Shown here in pieces: positions 10,401 to 20,117 of a stretch of 64,000 nucleotides of DNA; the first letter of the stretch is position 1; each line of letters starts with the position of its first letter. Location of the stretch: contig JAGXSC010000053.1 in the NCBI GenBank assembly GCA_018334075.1, forward strand, positions 19,781 to 83,780. The letters are read 5' to 3'. Below the pieces are notes generated by a model. That model saw only the letters and a list, made by a program, of their open reading frames with translations, searched no databases and was not told the DNA's origin. Position numbers and translations under genes: made by a program. Source of the stretch: Actinomycetota bacterium (GTDB lineage: Bacteria > Actinomycetota > Coriobacteriia > Anaerosomatales > UBA912).

Positions 10401-13400
10401 GCGCTCGCCACTGTTGAGATCCCGCTCCTCACTCAAGACGTTACCAGACGCATCGTAGTTACGGCTCGTCCTTGCTCCTGACGGCGAAATCTCCTCGACC
10501 ACCCGGTCGAGCGCGCCTGCGATAGTGCCGTAAACGTAGGTTGTACTCGCACCTTCCTCATCAGTCTGGGTGATCATGTTACCCCGCGTATCGTACAACC
10601 ACGTGCGAGAGTGGCCCGCAGGGTCGACCTCGCGGGTGATATCGCCGCTTCTCGTGTAGATGAAGGTCCGCCAGCGCACCGCATCCCCAACGGCATGCGG
10701 GTTGGAGCGACGGGCGGTTGTGCCTGTGGGGTTCCACTCGAAAGTCTCGCGTATCTCTCCGGCCAGGGCGAGAGCATCGGTCCGCACACTGCCGTATTTC
10801 ACTGTAGTCGCAACACGGCCCTGCCCCCACTCGATCGCGCCTGCAGGCGCGTTGCCCTGACTCCAGGAAACTGGACGCGGCCTGGCATCGAAACCCCATG
10901 TTGCGGCAGGGATCTCGCTTATGGATACGCGGCTCAAGTAGTATGTGCCGGGCTCGATTGTGCCTGTATAGCTGTAATTTACCGTGCGAACATCAGACGT
11001 GCCCGGAAAGTAGGTTACCGTGTTGGTGGCGCTCAGCGCCGAAGTTGCGGTAGCCGAATAGGCGACCGTGCGCGTGCCGTCAGGAGTCGCGTAAACGGCT
11101 CCCGTGATCCGGCCGCCAGCAAAACTCACGACGATACTCTGGCTGTTTGGCGACACGATATCAAGCCGGTCCGGAACAGGGCGGTGGTAATAAACTGTGT
11201 TGCCGTTGGTATCGCGCTCCTCTACAAGCCTTCCTGCTGCGTCAAACAGCAACGAGCCGCCGCCTCTGAACCGCAGCCGCCAACCCAGATCGGCGGAAAG
11301 ATTGACAAACTCGCGGGTCAGTTCAGCGCGATAGCCCTCCGGCGCATGCCAAAGACCATCCCGAAGCAAGAAGCGGTAGGCGTCACCTTCCTCATCGAGG
11401 TATGTAGCGACGTTTCCGCTCTGCTCGATTGTCTGCTCGAAGTTGAATCGCCAACCCGGTCCGAACAATCCCTGGTTTGGCCGGGCCGAATCATAAACGC
11501 GGCTCAAACGGGCATCGGGCCCATGTGAGGCAATAGAAAGATCGGTGACGTGCGTCCTCATGCTTTCGGTGTTTAGCACCGCCTCTACCCTGTGCTCCGC
11601 GAACTGACCGATCTCTGCAGTGGTGTTATGCACGGCAGGGTTCAGCACTGCGGTTCGGCTATCGAGCGCGACTATAGTAGCCGGTGTCGCAGTGGTAGAC
11701 GCCGACCCATGCACATTGTATGGCACCACCTTGAAAGCGTATGCCGGCACATCATCCATCTCAGTGCCAGCGGTCCTGGCGTAAAGCGGGCGCGGATCAT
11801 CCCGCAGATCAAGCCCCGTTCCGGAAAGGAACGGATTTGCCGTCAGGCTGTCTGGCATCGACGCGATCGCGGTGTCAGCGGGAAAAAGTCCCCTGCCCGC
11901 ACTCGTCCACGAGGTCTCAGTGATATCTGCCATCTGGCGGTACACATTGCCGTCAAAAAGGTATACACGGTAGCCGGTCGCCCCTGTAACAGGCGCCCAT
12001 GAAAGAGTGACTGCGCCTCGGCCAGTGTTTGCCGAGTCGTTTCGCGCGTCGCTTACACCATCGCCGTTCGTATCAGCCTCTGCGAACCACCCTGAAGTGG
12101 CGGTCGTCTGCACCGAGACGCGCTGGATCACAGCAGGCGGCGCTACGAGCCTGAACGTACTGTTCGACCAGGCGCTCCAGACTCGAGACGTCCCCCCTTT
12201 GGGGGAGCTCGCCGCACGGACTCGTACATGATACGTCGTCCCAGTCTGCCACCCGCCGCTTGGCGCCGGCATCGCACACGAAGTAGCCGTGGTTCCCGAG
12301 GCCGTAGCCACCGGCGCCCCGCCTTGAGTAAGCGAAACAGCAACCTCGTATTGAACCTGCGGGTTACCGAGCGCCTCTGAGTACTGCCATGAAACAGATG
12401 GAACCTCACTAACATCACCGCCGGCAGGAGAAGTGATGCTTACCTGTGGAATCGGCGCATACTCAACCACGAACCGAGGACGTTGCTCAACGCTCATATG
12501 ATCGGAGGAGCTAAACGCCATGTGCCCGCCGATAGTCGCCTGCAGGCGTATCGTGCACTGATCCCCCGGGGTAGCTTGAGCCTGCCAGAGAGCGAATGCC
12601 TCGGTGACGTCCCACTGATGCCAACCAACTGACATGGGCACCCATTGACTGCCAGATACCGGCGCGATTTGGGTTTCGAGCGGCAGATAAGAGTTCCACG
12701 TCATGCTTGCAATACTAATAGCTGGAGTCGCGCGCATCACGCGCACGGAGCCCGGTGAGGCCACCTGGTTGCAGAAAAGGTTGAGCCTGGCGTCGACAAC
12801 CACGTAATCTCGAGACCTCCAGACTGCAAGATTATCAAGAAGGTTTCTGCCTATCTGCATGAAGCCGTACTCTCCCCAGTGCGAAGCAGGGTTGCCATTG
12901 TTGACCCACACATTAATCCAGCCCGAGAAGTTGGTGTTCTCGTTTCCCGGCCTGCTCGACACATACGTGTCGTTTGGCGGACCAACATGCGAGATCGTCG
13001 GGTCGACGTAGACCGGATAGACGCGCTCGGGATCGTCAAGCCAGGCGCGGTCGATCACGACGTCGAGCTGCCAGCGCCCCTCCTGCCCCGAGAGCTCGTA
13101 GTGTACGGCGTCACTGTACACAGGTCCCAGGGTCGTCTCTGTTGAATCCCACATGAAAGGAGCGGGTATCCAAAGCTGCGGCTCGCCCCCTGAAGTTGAG
13201 CGCAAAGTGATCGATCCGTCATCTTCGAGGTGAGGAGTCAATCCTTCCAGCCTAAGATCGAAGCCATAAATATTCGAAGCTCCGGCAGACGGGAGAACGA
13301 TCGTCTCTTTCAGGCCGTAAGGGCGTGACTCGAAGTGAAGCGCGGCATCTGAAAAAGCGTCCTCGTAGGTACGCTCCCTTGCCGATTTGGCCCTGGCAGG

Positions 13401-13900
13401 GATGTTGCCTCTTCCGGGTTCTGCCGCTCCCGGCTTATTTCGCGCGGCAGGGCGAAGTGCCACACTCGCACCATCCATTTCAAAGCGCACCCAGTTCCCA
13501 CGAAGATCACGAGGCAACTCGAGGCGGAACCGGTTGGCCTTGTTGACTGAGACCTGGCGACCGCCGACAGCCTCATCTACAAGTGCGGTATCGATACGCT
13601 TGAACGACTTGGACTGTGCATCGCGATAGTGAATGGGATTTGCGAAGTATTCGGCGCGAATGGTTCCATCTGAAAGGAGAAGCTGGCGCCCGTTCTCACT
13701 GCGCTTTTCGACAAGCTCTTGCACGACATCGGGTGCCCTGTCACCGGATTCTTGCGAACTCACCGGCCCGGTAGGTACAAGTGACGTGCTTCCCGGCACA
13801 GCGTATGTGGCGCGCGGAGTTCCGATCACCGGACCCAGCAGCAAAACAAACGCAGCGCCCCGGACAGAATCCGGCCAAAGCGTCTCTGGAACAGCTTCAT
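7473..13900 (-). CDS. Giant secreted RHS/YD-repeat protein, 5' frameshift
   Basis: A surface protein of more than 2,100 residues. In order: an N-terminal region, a DNRLRE-type beta domain (near 330-520), fibronectin-III-like segments, a DUF6531-like stretch, dozens of YD repeats (AYDASGNRIS, TYDAAGQRTQT) and the RHS core with PLRYAGYVYD and YLSQRHYDPATMRFLSKDP. A 125-residue unique tip follows DPTGL. The open frame runs upstream past any good start. In the next frame an ATG at 13900 with a near-perfect ribosome site (13907-13917) encodes MKLFQRRFGRILS. One extra G in the run at 13858-13861 would join it to the hydrophobic AAFVLLLGPVIG and complete a signal peptide. Such proteins serve contact-dependent competition or adhesion; which applies here is unknown. 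Confidence 0.9.
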
Positions 13901-14073
13901 CTCTTGCCCCTCCCTCTCCCGCTTCTTCTGGAAGCGAGCTCATGCCGACCCGGAAATCCCAATCCCCTGCCGACGCATTCTCCCACCACCGAAATGCAAC
14001 ATACTGCAATATACGCCTGGCATTTGCGTGTGCAAGAAAAAGTTTGCGTGCGGTTACACACCAGCCGCATCAC

Positions 14074-14787
14074 TCAAACAGAGCGGTCGATCATCAGCGC
14101 CAGAACCACAGTCGGCAGCGCTCCGGCGACAATCAGCGCGTTGTTGAATTGCGCTATGCCCGCGAATATCGACACCCCGAATCCTCCCGCGCCGACAATC
14201 GCCCCCATCGCGGCCGCGCTCACGTTGATTATCATCATGTTCTTCACCCCGCCGAGAATTATCGGGGCGGCCAGCGGCAACTGCACCCGAAGCAGGCGCT
14301 GAGCGCCGGTCATCCCCATCCCGACAGCGGCATCCACCACAGGTGCCGGTACCGCCCGCACGCCGGCGACCACTGAGAGCATCACCGGCAGCACGCTGTA
14401 GACCACAAGAGCGATGACCACAGTCTCGGCGCCATACCCGATCCAGGGCACCATCAGCGCGATCATGGCGAGCGACGGCACCGCCTGCCCAAAGCCAGCC
14501 AGGTTGGCGAGAACATCCTCGAAGTGCCGTCCGAAACCGCTTAGCAACAGCACGCCAAGCAGGCCGCCGGCAACTATCGCGAGCCCGCTCGACACAGCCA
14601 TGATCGCAATGTGGTCGCCAAACATCTCCAGCATCGTCTCCCGCGGATGGATCACAGGGTTCTCTCCCGGAAACATCCACCTGAGAACCGCTTCGAAACC
14701 GGCGGTATCAAAAAGCATCCAGGCAAGAAACAGCGCCATCACCGTCAGCGAGCGCCAATTCCGGCGAAATCCGGTCGCCTCACTCAT
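14074..14787 (-). CDS. Osmolyte ABC transporter permease (YehW/OpuCD-like)
   Basis: A 237-residue inner-membrane permease of the quaternary-amine/osmoprotectant importer family, with about six transmembrane helices and the EAA-type loop (VDAAVGMGMTGAQRLLRVQLPLAAP) that docks on the ATPase. The start is taken as the ATG at 14787 (MSEATGFRRNW), overlapping the ATPase gene by 8 bases; the longer in-frame reading from 14886 would sit inside that gene's C-terminus and lacks membrane character. It is the last of four genes. A related but larger permease lies at 15721-16950, so the transporter probably uses a heterodimeric channel. Confidence 0.92.
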   Translation of the reverse strand: MSEATGFRRNWRSLTVMALFLAWMLFDTAGFEAVLRWMFPGENPVIHPRETMLEMFGDHIAIMAVSSGLAIVAGGLLGVLLLSGFGRHFEDVLANLAGFGQAVPSLAMIALMVPWIGYGAETVVIALVVYSVLPVMLSVVAGVRAVPAPVVDAAVGMGMTGAQRLLRVQLPLAAPIILGGVKNMMIINVSAAAMGAIVGAGGFGVSIFAGIAQFNNALIVAGALPTVVLALMIDRSV

Positions 14788-15724
14788 CGCGACCCCTGAT
14801 CGAGGCCACAAGCGCCGAGAAGGTGAGCACCCCTGCATGCGCTCCGGCAGCGTCCCTGACAGCCACCCGGTCCTGCCCGCTGCCAAGCATGACCGAGATA
14901 ACCTCTTTCGGGGTCATATCGGCGGTCACCACAGGAAGCCCGTCAGCCGCGCCGGGCTCCACGGCCACATCCGTGATCGAGAAGCGCGAAAGCACCTTCA
15001 GCGAAAACTCCTCGCCAAAGAACCTGGACACGAATTCGTCCGCCGGCCTTTGCCAAAGCGCCTCGGGCGTGTCGTATTGCACCAGCCGGCCGTCACGCAT
15101 CAGAGCGATACGGTCTGCCAGGACAAGGGCCTCCTCGACATCGTGAGTCACGAACACCACCGTCTTGCCGAGAATCTCCTGCAATCGCCGAAACTCCTGC
15201 TGCAGACGCGCGCGCATGAGCGGATCCAGGGCGCCGAAAGGCTCGTCCATCAGCAGCACGGGCGGATCAGCCGCCAGCGCGCGAGCGACGCCGACGCGCT
15301 GCGCCTGGCCGCCGGAGAGCTCGTGAGGCCTTTTCCGCTCAAAAGCCGCAGGCTCAAGCCCGACAAGTTCAAGAAGCTCCGCCACTCTGGCCGAAACACG
15401 TTTGGGACTCCAGCCGAGCAACAAAGGCACCGTCGCAATGTTGCGGGCAACGGTCATGTGGGGGAATAGCCCGACGCTTTGGATGCCATATCCGATGTGG
15501 CGCCTCAGTTCATCGGCATTCCGGTGCCGCACGTCCATGCCGTCGATCAGGACTTCCCCTTCGTCGATTTCGATCATGCGGTTGATGGCGCGAAGAGTCG
15601 TGGTTTTACCGCATCCGCTAGGACCCAGGATGACGGCAAGCTCACCGCTTTTCACATGCAGCGTCAGCTTGTCGACCGCGGTGTTGCCTCCATACCTTTT
15701 GGTGACGCCTCTTAGCTCGATCAT
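14780..15724 (-). CDS. Osmolyte ABC transporter ATP-binding protein (YehX/OpuCA-like)
   Basis: A 314-residue ATPase that powers uptake of compatible solutes. It shows Walker A GPSGCGKTT near 35-43, Q-loop YGIQSVG, signature LSGGQAQRVGVARAL, Walker B PVLLMDEPFGALD and the H-loop VFVTHDVEEAL. The Q residue falls in the IGYGIQSVGLFPHMTV context typical of glycine-betaine/proline transporters. After about residue 240 there is a CBS-like region (VVTADMTPKEVISVMLGSG), as in OpuCA and ProV, where CBS modules can sense ionic strength; here only about one repeat is evident. It is tightly spaced between two permease genes. Confidence 0.95.
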   Translation of the reverse strand: MIELRGVTKRYGGNTAVDKLTLHVKSGELAVILGPSGCGKTTTLRAINRMIEIDEGEVLIDGMDVRHRNADELRRHIGYGIQSVGLFPHMTVARNIATVPLLLGWSPKRVSARVAELLELVGLEPAAFERKRPHELSGGQAQRVGVARALAADPPVLLMDEPFGALDPLMRARLQQEFRRLQEILGKTVVFVTHDVEEALVLADRIALMRDGRLVQYDTPEALWQRPADEFVSRFFGEEFSLKVLSRFSITDVAVEPGAADGLPVVTADMTPKEVISVMLGSGQDRVAVRDAAGAHAGVLTFSALVASIRGRDE

Positions 15725-16950
15725 GATTTCAGACCGTTTTTCTGGAGGGCCAAAGACCCCCCGGTCCTGTCAAGAATCGCGATAAGGAACCTCAGCGTCA
15801 CGTCGAGTGTAAGGCCGAGCCCGACGATCGCTATGATGCCTAGCACCACCAGGTCCTCGGCGGTTTGCTCCAGGCCGTAAAAGACGATGCGGCCCAGGCC
15901 CCCTCCGCCTACCAGAGCCGCCAGGATCGCGCCTGCCGCGGTCTGCACCAGCGCGATGCGGATGCCAGCCATGACAACCGGCGCGGCCAACGGCAGCTCG
16001 ATCGAGAGCAGTCTTCGGCGTGAATCCATGCCCATTCCACGCGCGGCGTCGGTGACCCCTTTGTCAAGCGCCCGGATAGCCGCATAGGTGTTTCGGGTTA
16101 TCGGGTACAGCGCGTACATGACGAGCACCAGAAAAACTGGGGCCCACCCTATGCCGGACACGCCGATCGCCCTCGCAAGAGCGCTGTTCTCGGCAAGCCA
16201 CCCCATCGACGGCATTATCAGGCCGACAAAAGCCAGCGCGGGCATCACCTGGGCGACATTGAGGACTCCAAATATGGCCGCCTCGGCGCGAGCGCGCTTG
16301 GCCGCCCAGACGCCGAGCGCCACTCCAGCCAGCAATGCGACACCGGTAGTCCCGAGGGTGTAGGCGACATGTTGCTGGAAGTTCTCCCAAAACGCCCGCT
16401 CGAAACGAGTGTATTCGATCATGATCGAAAGGCTGCCCAAAGCGCCTGCCGCTGCCAGGGCGATAACCGCCGAGGGGGCCAGGAGCGAGATTCCGGCCCT
16501 GAGCCATCTTTGGGTGATGTGCAGAACCGAAGAACGCAACACCAGGTAGACCGCGAAAACATACAGCCAGAACGACACCCCGAGCGATGTGCGCGCCAAA
16601 TCCCCGGCGGCCGCGATGTGGCTTCCCGCCGATTGTGACGCCAGGAGAAGCGAGACCGGGACTATCGACGCCGCCAGCAAAGCCGCAGCGAGCGCGGTTG
16701 CCCTGCCTGAGTGCGGGAAGGCCGTCGGCAATGCGAGAAGCAGCGCCAGCGCGATCCACACGCCAAGAAGAATCCAGCCCGCGTCGCCAAAAGCTTCCAG
16801 CGCCGAGACACTCAGGCCACTCTGAACCCGGTTGGGCCGGTGCTCGAGAAAGACGCCGAGAACCGTCGCGAGGGCCCCGATCGAGGCCCCGGCGAAAGCT
16901 ACCGGCTCAAATCCCTGTAACCGCGTCCGTTCACTGGCCAATAAAGCCAT
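15721..16950 (-). CDS. Osmolyte ABC transporter permease, long form (YehY-like)
   Basis: A 409-residue permease with extra N-terminal membrane segments before the usual six-helix core, the architecture of E. coli YehY / Salmonella OsmY-type subunits rather than the ~220-residue OpuCB. The coupling loop is DAARGMGMDSRRRLLSIELPLAAP. About nine to ten hydrophobic helices can be traced. Its ATG overlaps the 3' end of the binding-protein gene by 20 bases and its stop overlaps the ATPase start by 4. A GAGGGAG sits immediately before the ATG, so a TTG three codons further in is a possible alternative start. Confidence 0.92.
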   Translation of the reverse strand: MALLASERTRLQGFEPVAFAGASIGALATVLGVFLEHRPNRVQSGLSVSALEAFGDAGWILLGVWIALALLLALPTAFPHSGRATALAAALLAASIVPVSLLLASQSAGSHIAAAGDLARTSLGVSFWLYVFAVYLVLRSSVLHITQRWLRAGISLLAPSAVIALAAAGALGSLSIMIEYTRFERAFWENFQQHVAYTLGTTGVALLAGVALGVWAAKRARAEAAIFGVLNVAQVMPALAFVGLIMPSMGWLAENSALARAIGVSGIGWAPVFLVLVMYALYPITRNTYAAIRALDKGVTDAARGMGMDSRRRLLSIELPLAAPVVMAGIRIALVQTAAGAILAALVGGGGLGRIVFYGLEQTAEDLVVLGIIAIVGLGLTLDVTLRFLIAILDRTGGSLALQKNGLKS

Positions 16951-17908
16951 TCTCCCTCAAGTACTCATTGGCGACAGTGGCCGCATCCTCACCACCAAGA
17001 GCGACTCGCCGATTGAGCTGCTGCAATATCTCCAGGCTCAAGCTCTCGAACACAGGAGCCAGGATGCTCTCGATCTGCGGATACGCCTCCATGATCTCGT
17101 TGCTGGCCACAGGTGTCGGCAGGTAGACAGGCGGCACACCCTTGGTATCCGTCAGGACCACAAGGCCGAAATCCTCGAGTTGCCCGTCGGTACCGTAGGT
17201 CAAAGAGAAGTTCACCCCGTCCGTGCCCTCCTCCAGCGCCTTCAGCATCTCGGCGGTTACTCCGTGCGAAAGGCCGATGAGCTGGTCCGGCCGCATCTCA
17301 AAGCCGTACGCCTCCTCGAATCCGGCCAGACCTGTCGAGCTGTCCATCCACTCCCTGGCCCCGATGAGCTTGGCCTGCCCGCCGCCGTTGATGAACTCGG
17401 CGAAGTCCTCCATCGTGACAAGGCCGTTTGCCTCGGCGAATTCACGTGTGGTGGCTATCAGCTCGGTATTGTTCGCGTTGGCGGGAGTAAGCCACCGCAG
17501 GTTGTGGACCTCCCGGTCGAGCTCTCTGATGCGCGCAAGCCCCGCGTCGGCGTCGCTCCAAAGGTCCTTGCCCTCCTCGCCGTCGTGGTAAAACTGCCCC
17601 GAGCCGGTGTAATCCACCTGAAGGTCGATTTCACCCTCGAGCAGCGCCTTGCGCACGACATCGGGAGTTCCAAGCCGTGTGTTGTCGAGCGTCTGGATGC
17701 CGTTGGCCTCGAGCATCTGGATTATCATGCTGCCGAGCAAAGCGCCCTCGGAATCGAGGAACGTGCCTACCCTGACTGGCGGCCCTTCAACCGGCTGCAC
17801 CGGGGCCTCGCCGTCAGCGGCGCCCTGCTCCTCTCGAGCACATCCAGCAACACCGATTGAAAGTACTACCAGCAAAAAAACGAGCAAAAGCGAAACTTTC
17901 TTGCGCAT
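16931..17908 (-). CDS. Osmolyte-binding lipoprotein (OsmF/YehZ-like)
   Basis: The substrate-capturing component of the importer, 325 residues from the ATG at 17908 (AAGGGG at 17914-17919 sets the start). A lipoprotein signal, LLLVFLLVVLSIGVAGC, anchors it to the outer face of the membrane. The mature protein follows the OpuAC-type fold, with LLGSMIIQMLEANGI, the QVDYTGSG motif and PANANNTEL, which match YehZ/OsmF-type binding proteins. The order binding protein, long permease, ATPase, short permease agrees with a YehZYXW (OsmU) system. The ligand (glycine betaine or a related amine) is inferred from family, not from visible binding residues. Confidence 0.92.
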   Translation of the reverse strand: MRKKVSLLLVFLLVVLSIGVAGCAREEQGAADGEAPVQPVEGPPVRVGTFLDSEGALLGSMIIQMLEANGIQTLDNTRLGTPDVVRKALLEGEIDLQVDYTGSGQFYHDGEEGKDLWSDADAGLARIRELDREVHNLRWLTPANANNTELIATTREFAEANGLVTMEDFAEFINGGGQAKLIGAREWMDSSTGLAGFEEAYGFEMRPDQLIGLSHGVTAEMLKALEEGTDGVNFSLTYGTDGQLEDFGLVVLTDTKGVPPVYLPTPVASNEIMEAYPQIESILAPVFESLSLEILQQLNRRVALGGEDAATVANEYLRENGFIGQ

Positions 17909-18004
17909 TCCTACCCCTTTCCGCCACCAGATGGCTTTTCGCCTCCGGACGCCGAAGACATTCAATTTACATGAATGCGAGTATAAGCTCCAATTATCAA
18001 ACAC

Positions 18005-18155
18005 TCAAGCAGTGCATTCCCGCGCCGCGCTTTCGGCGCCACTTAGATCGAACGATTAACATTTGCGACCAGGATAGCTAGAGTATATCTGTCTTTATAC
18101 ACGGTACCCATTGGCATCGCGTTTATGCCGAGAATATGAACCGCAAGGAGATTAC
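18005..18155 (+). promoter_or_regulatory. Leader region of the menaquinone operon
   Basis: The stretch between the divergent osmolyte-transport genes and mqnE. It is AT-rich compared with the coding regions and holds a weak promoter-like pair, TTGCGA near 18062 and TATATC near 18083, with spacing slightly short of 17. I see no riboswitch-like fold. The ribosome site AAGGAG (18145-18150) belongs to mqnE. Confidence 0.3.
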
Positions 18156-19274
18156 ATGGCATCCTTTCACATAAGCGACCCGTCACTCACGCCCATCGCG
18201 TCCAAGGTAATCGCCGGCGAACGGCTCTCCCTTGAAGACGGAGTCGCGCTTTACGCATCGAATGACCTGCTCGGCATAGGACAGATGGCCGATCACGTAC
18301 GGCGCAAGATAAACGGCGACAAAGTCTATTTCATGGTCAACCGCCACATAAACCCGACGAACATCTGCCGGAACCGGTGCAAGTTCTGCGCATTCGCACG
18401 AGACGCCGGCGAGCCCGGCGCGTACGAGATGACGCTGGATGCTGTCGTCAAGGCCGCCGAGGAGGGCGCGTCGGAAGGCGCGTACGAGGTGCATATCGTA
18501 AGCGGACTGCACCCCGAGTGGAGCTACGATTTTTACGTCGACATGGTGCGCAGGGTGCGGGCCGCGGTTCCTCGGCATGTAATCGTCCAGGCTTTCACCG
18601 CGGTCGAGATCGAGCATATGGCGATCATCAGCGGAAAAAGCACGCTTGAAGTGCTAAAAGAGCTCAAGGCCGCCGGGCTTGACGCGCTTCCAGGAGGCGG
18701 CGCCGAGATATTCAGCGAACGCACCCGGGCGAGCGCATGGGAGAAGAAAACCCCGGGCGAGGTGTGGCTGCGCATACATGGTGAAGCCCACTCGGCAGGT
18801 ATCGCGACAAACTGCACCATGCTCTACGGCCACATCGAGACGCACGAAGAGCGCGTGGATCACCTCATACGCTTGCGGGAGCAGCAAGACAAGAGCGGCG
18901 GATTCCTCGCGTTCATCCCCCTGGCGTTCCATCCCGCGAACACCCAGCTCGAAGAGTTGCCCGGCACGACAGGATTCGATGACCTGAAAACGCTGGCCAT
19001 CGCGCGGCTCATGCTCGACAACATCCCGCATATCAAGGCCTTCTGGATCATGGTCGGCCTGAAGGTGGCGCAGTTGTCGACCGCGTTTGGCGTGGACGAC
19101 ATCGATGGCACCGTCGTGGAGGAGAAGATCACCCACATGGCGGGCGCCACAACTCCGGAAAAGCTCACAAAAAGCCAGCTCATCTCGATGATCCGGGAAA
19201 CCGGACACACCCCTGTCGAGCGGGACACGCTGTACAATGTCGTAGCGGTGCATGACAATCCCGCGCGGACGTAG
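18156..19274 (+). CDS. mqnE: Aminofutalosine synthase (radical SAM)
   Basis: Radical-SAM enzyme that joins the adenosyl radical to 3-enolpyruvyl-benzoate to give aminodeoxyfutalosine in the futalosine menaquinone route. The 372-residue protein carries the [4Fe-4S] motif CRNRCKFC near 70-77, just after NPTNI, then ALPGGGAEIFSERTR and IPLAFHPANTQL, signatures of the MqnE/MqnC family; the sequence around them is MqnE-like. The start is the ATG at 18156 behind AAGGAG (18145-18150); an earlier in-frame start at 18111 has no ribosome site. First gene of a five-gene operon running to 23423. Regulation is not evident. Confidence 0.96.
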   Translation: MASFHISDPSLTPIASKVIAGERLSLEDGVALYASNDLLGIGQMADHVRRKINGDKVYFMVNRHINPTNICRNRCKFCAFARDAGEPGAYEMTLDAVVKAAEEGASEGAYEVHIVSGLHPEWSYDFYVDMVRRVRAAVPRHVIVQAFTAVEIEHMAIISGKSTLEVLKELKAAGLDALPGGGAEIFSERTRASAWEKKTPGEVWLRIHGEAHSAGIATNCTMLYGHIETHEERVDHLIRLREQQDKSGGFLAFIPLAFHPANTQLEELPGTTGFDDLKTLAIARLMLDNIPHIKAFWIMVGLKVAQLSTAFGVDDIDGTVVEEKITHMAGATTPEKLTKSQLISMIRETGHTPVERDTLYNVVAVHDNPART

Positions 19275-19286
19275 AGGAATCACGGT

Positions 19287-20117
19287 ATGAGGCGTCCCCG
19301 GCTCGGCCACATCCGGTTCATCAACTGCATGCCGCTTTATTACGGCATGGAGAAACGCGAGGCCCTGCTCGACATCGATCTTGTCGAAGCGAACCCCGCG
19401 GAGCTCGCCCGGGAGCTTCTCGCCGGTGCCCTGGACATCGCGCCGATACCGGCCATCGAGTACGCTCGCCATGCCGGCGAGTTCGTGCTGCTCCCAGATA
19501 TCGCGATCTCCTCATGCGGCGAAGTCCAGTCGATCCTGCTGCTCTCCAAGGCGCCCGCCGAGGAGCTCTCCGGCCGCACGGTCGCTCTCGCTGACACTTC
19601 ACGCACCTCGCAGGTGCTGACGCGCGTGCTGCTCGAGCGACGCTTCGGTGTCACCTGCACGTACGCCGAGATGCCGCCGGACCCGGCTGCGATGCTTTGC
19701 GAGTGCGACGCCGCGCTGCTCATCGGCGACGAAGCGCTGAAGGCTTACTGGAGCCCCCCCGATGGCGTGCGCGTTTACGACCTCGGCGAGGAGTGGACGG
19801 CCTGGACCGGCCTGCCGATGGTGTATGCGGTCTGGGCGGTCCGCCGCTCCTTCGCCGAGCAAAACGCCGAGGCCGCCGCGGCGGTCGCCTCGGCGCTGAA
19901 TGACTCCCTCGCCTGGTGCAGGCGCCACCTCGATGAGATATCCGGGCACGCGGCGATGCGCGAGCAGCTCGACGCCGGGAGGCTGCGAAGCTACTTCGAC
20001 GCGCTTCACTTCCGCTTCGAGCCGAATTACCGGGAAGGACTTGTGCGCTACCTGTCCGAGGCTGTCGCCATCGGCCAGCTGGAGAGGGTCCCCGTCATCG
20101 AGGTTCTCGGCGAATGA
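19287..20117 (+). CDS. mqnA: Chorismate dehydratase
   Basis: Removes water from chorismate to give 3-enolpyruvyl-benzoate, the committed substrate of the futalosine pathway. The 276-residue protein has the MqnA periplasmic-binding-like fold, opening with RLGHIRFINCMPLYYGM, followed by LDIAPIPAIEYA, the SSCGEVQSILLLS segment and GEEWTAWTGLPMVYAVW. It lies 12 bases after mqnE and overlaps mqnC by 4 bases (ATGA). No signal peptide is present, in keeping with a cytosolic enzyme. Confidence 0.96.
   Translation: MRRPRLGHIRFINCMPLYYGMEKREALLDIDLVEANPAELARELLAGALDIAPIPAIEYARHAGEFVLLPDIAISSCGEVQSILLLSKAPAEELSGRTVALADTSRTSQVLTRVLLERRFGVTCTYAEMPPDPAAMLCECDAALLIGDEALKAYWSPPDGVRVYDLGEEWTAWTGLPMVYAVWAVRRSFAEQNAEAAAAVASALNDSLAWCRRHLDEISGHAAMREQLDAGRLRSYFDALHFRFEPNYREGLVRYLSEAVAIGQLERVPVIEVLGE

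Noticed and set aside
13633..14376. Plus-strand open frames across the RHS 5' end
   Set aside because: Composition is typical of complement frames, and the region is explained by the RHS start and the osmolyte permease gene.
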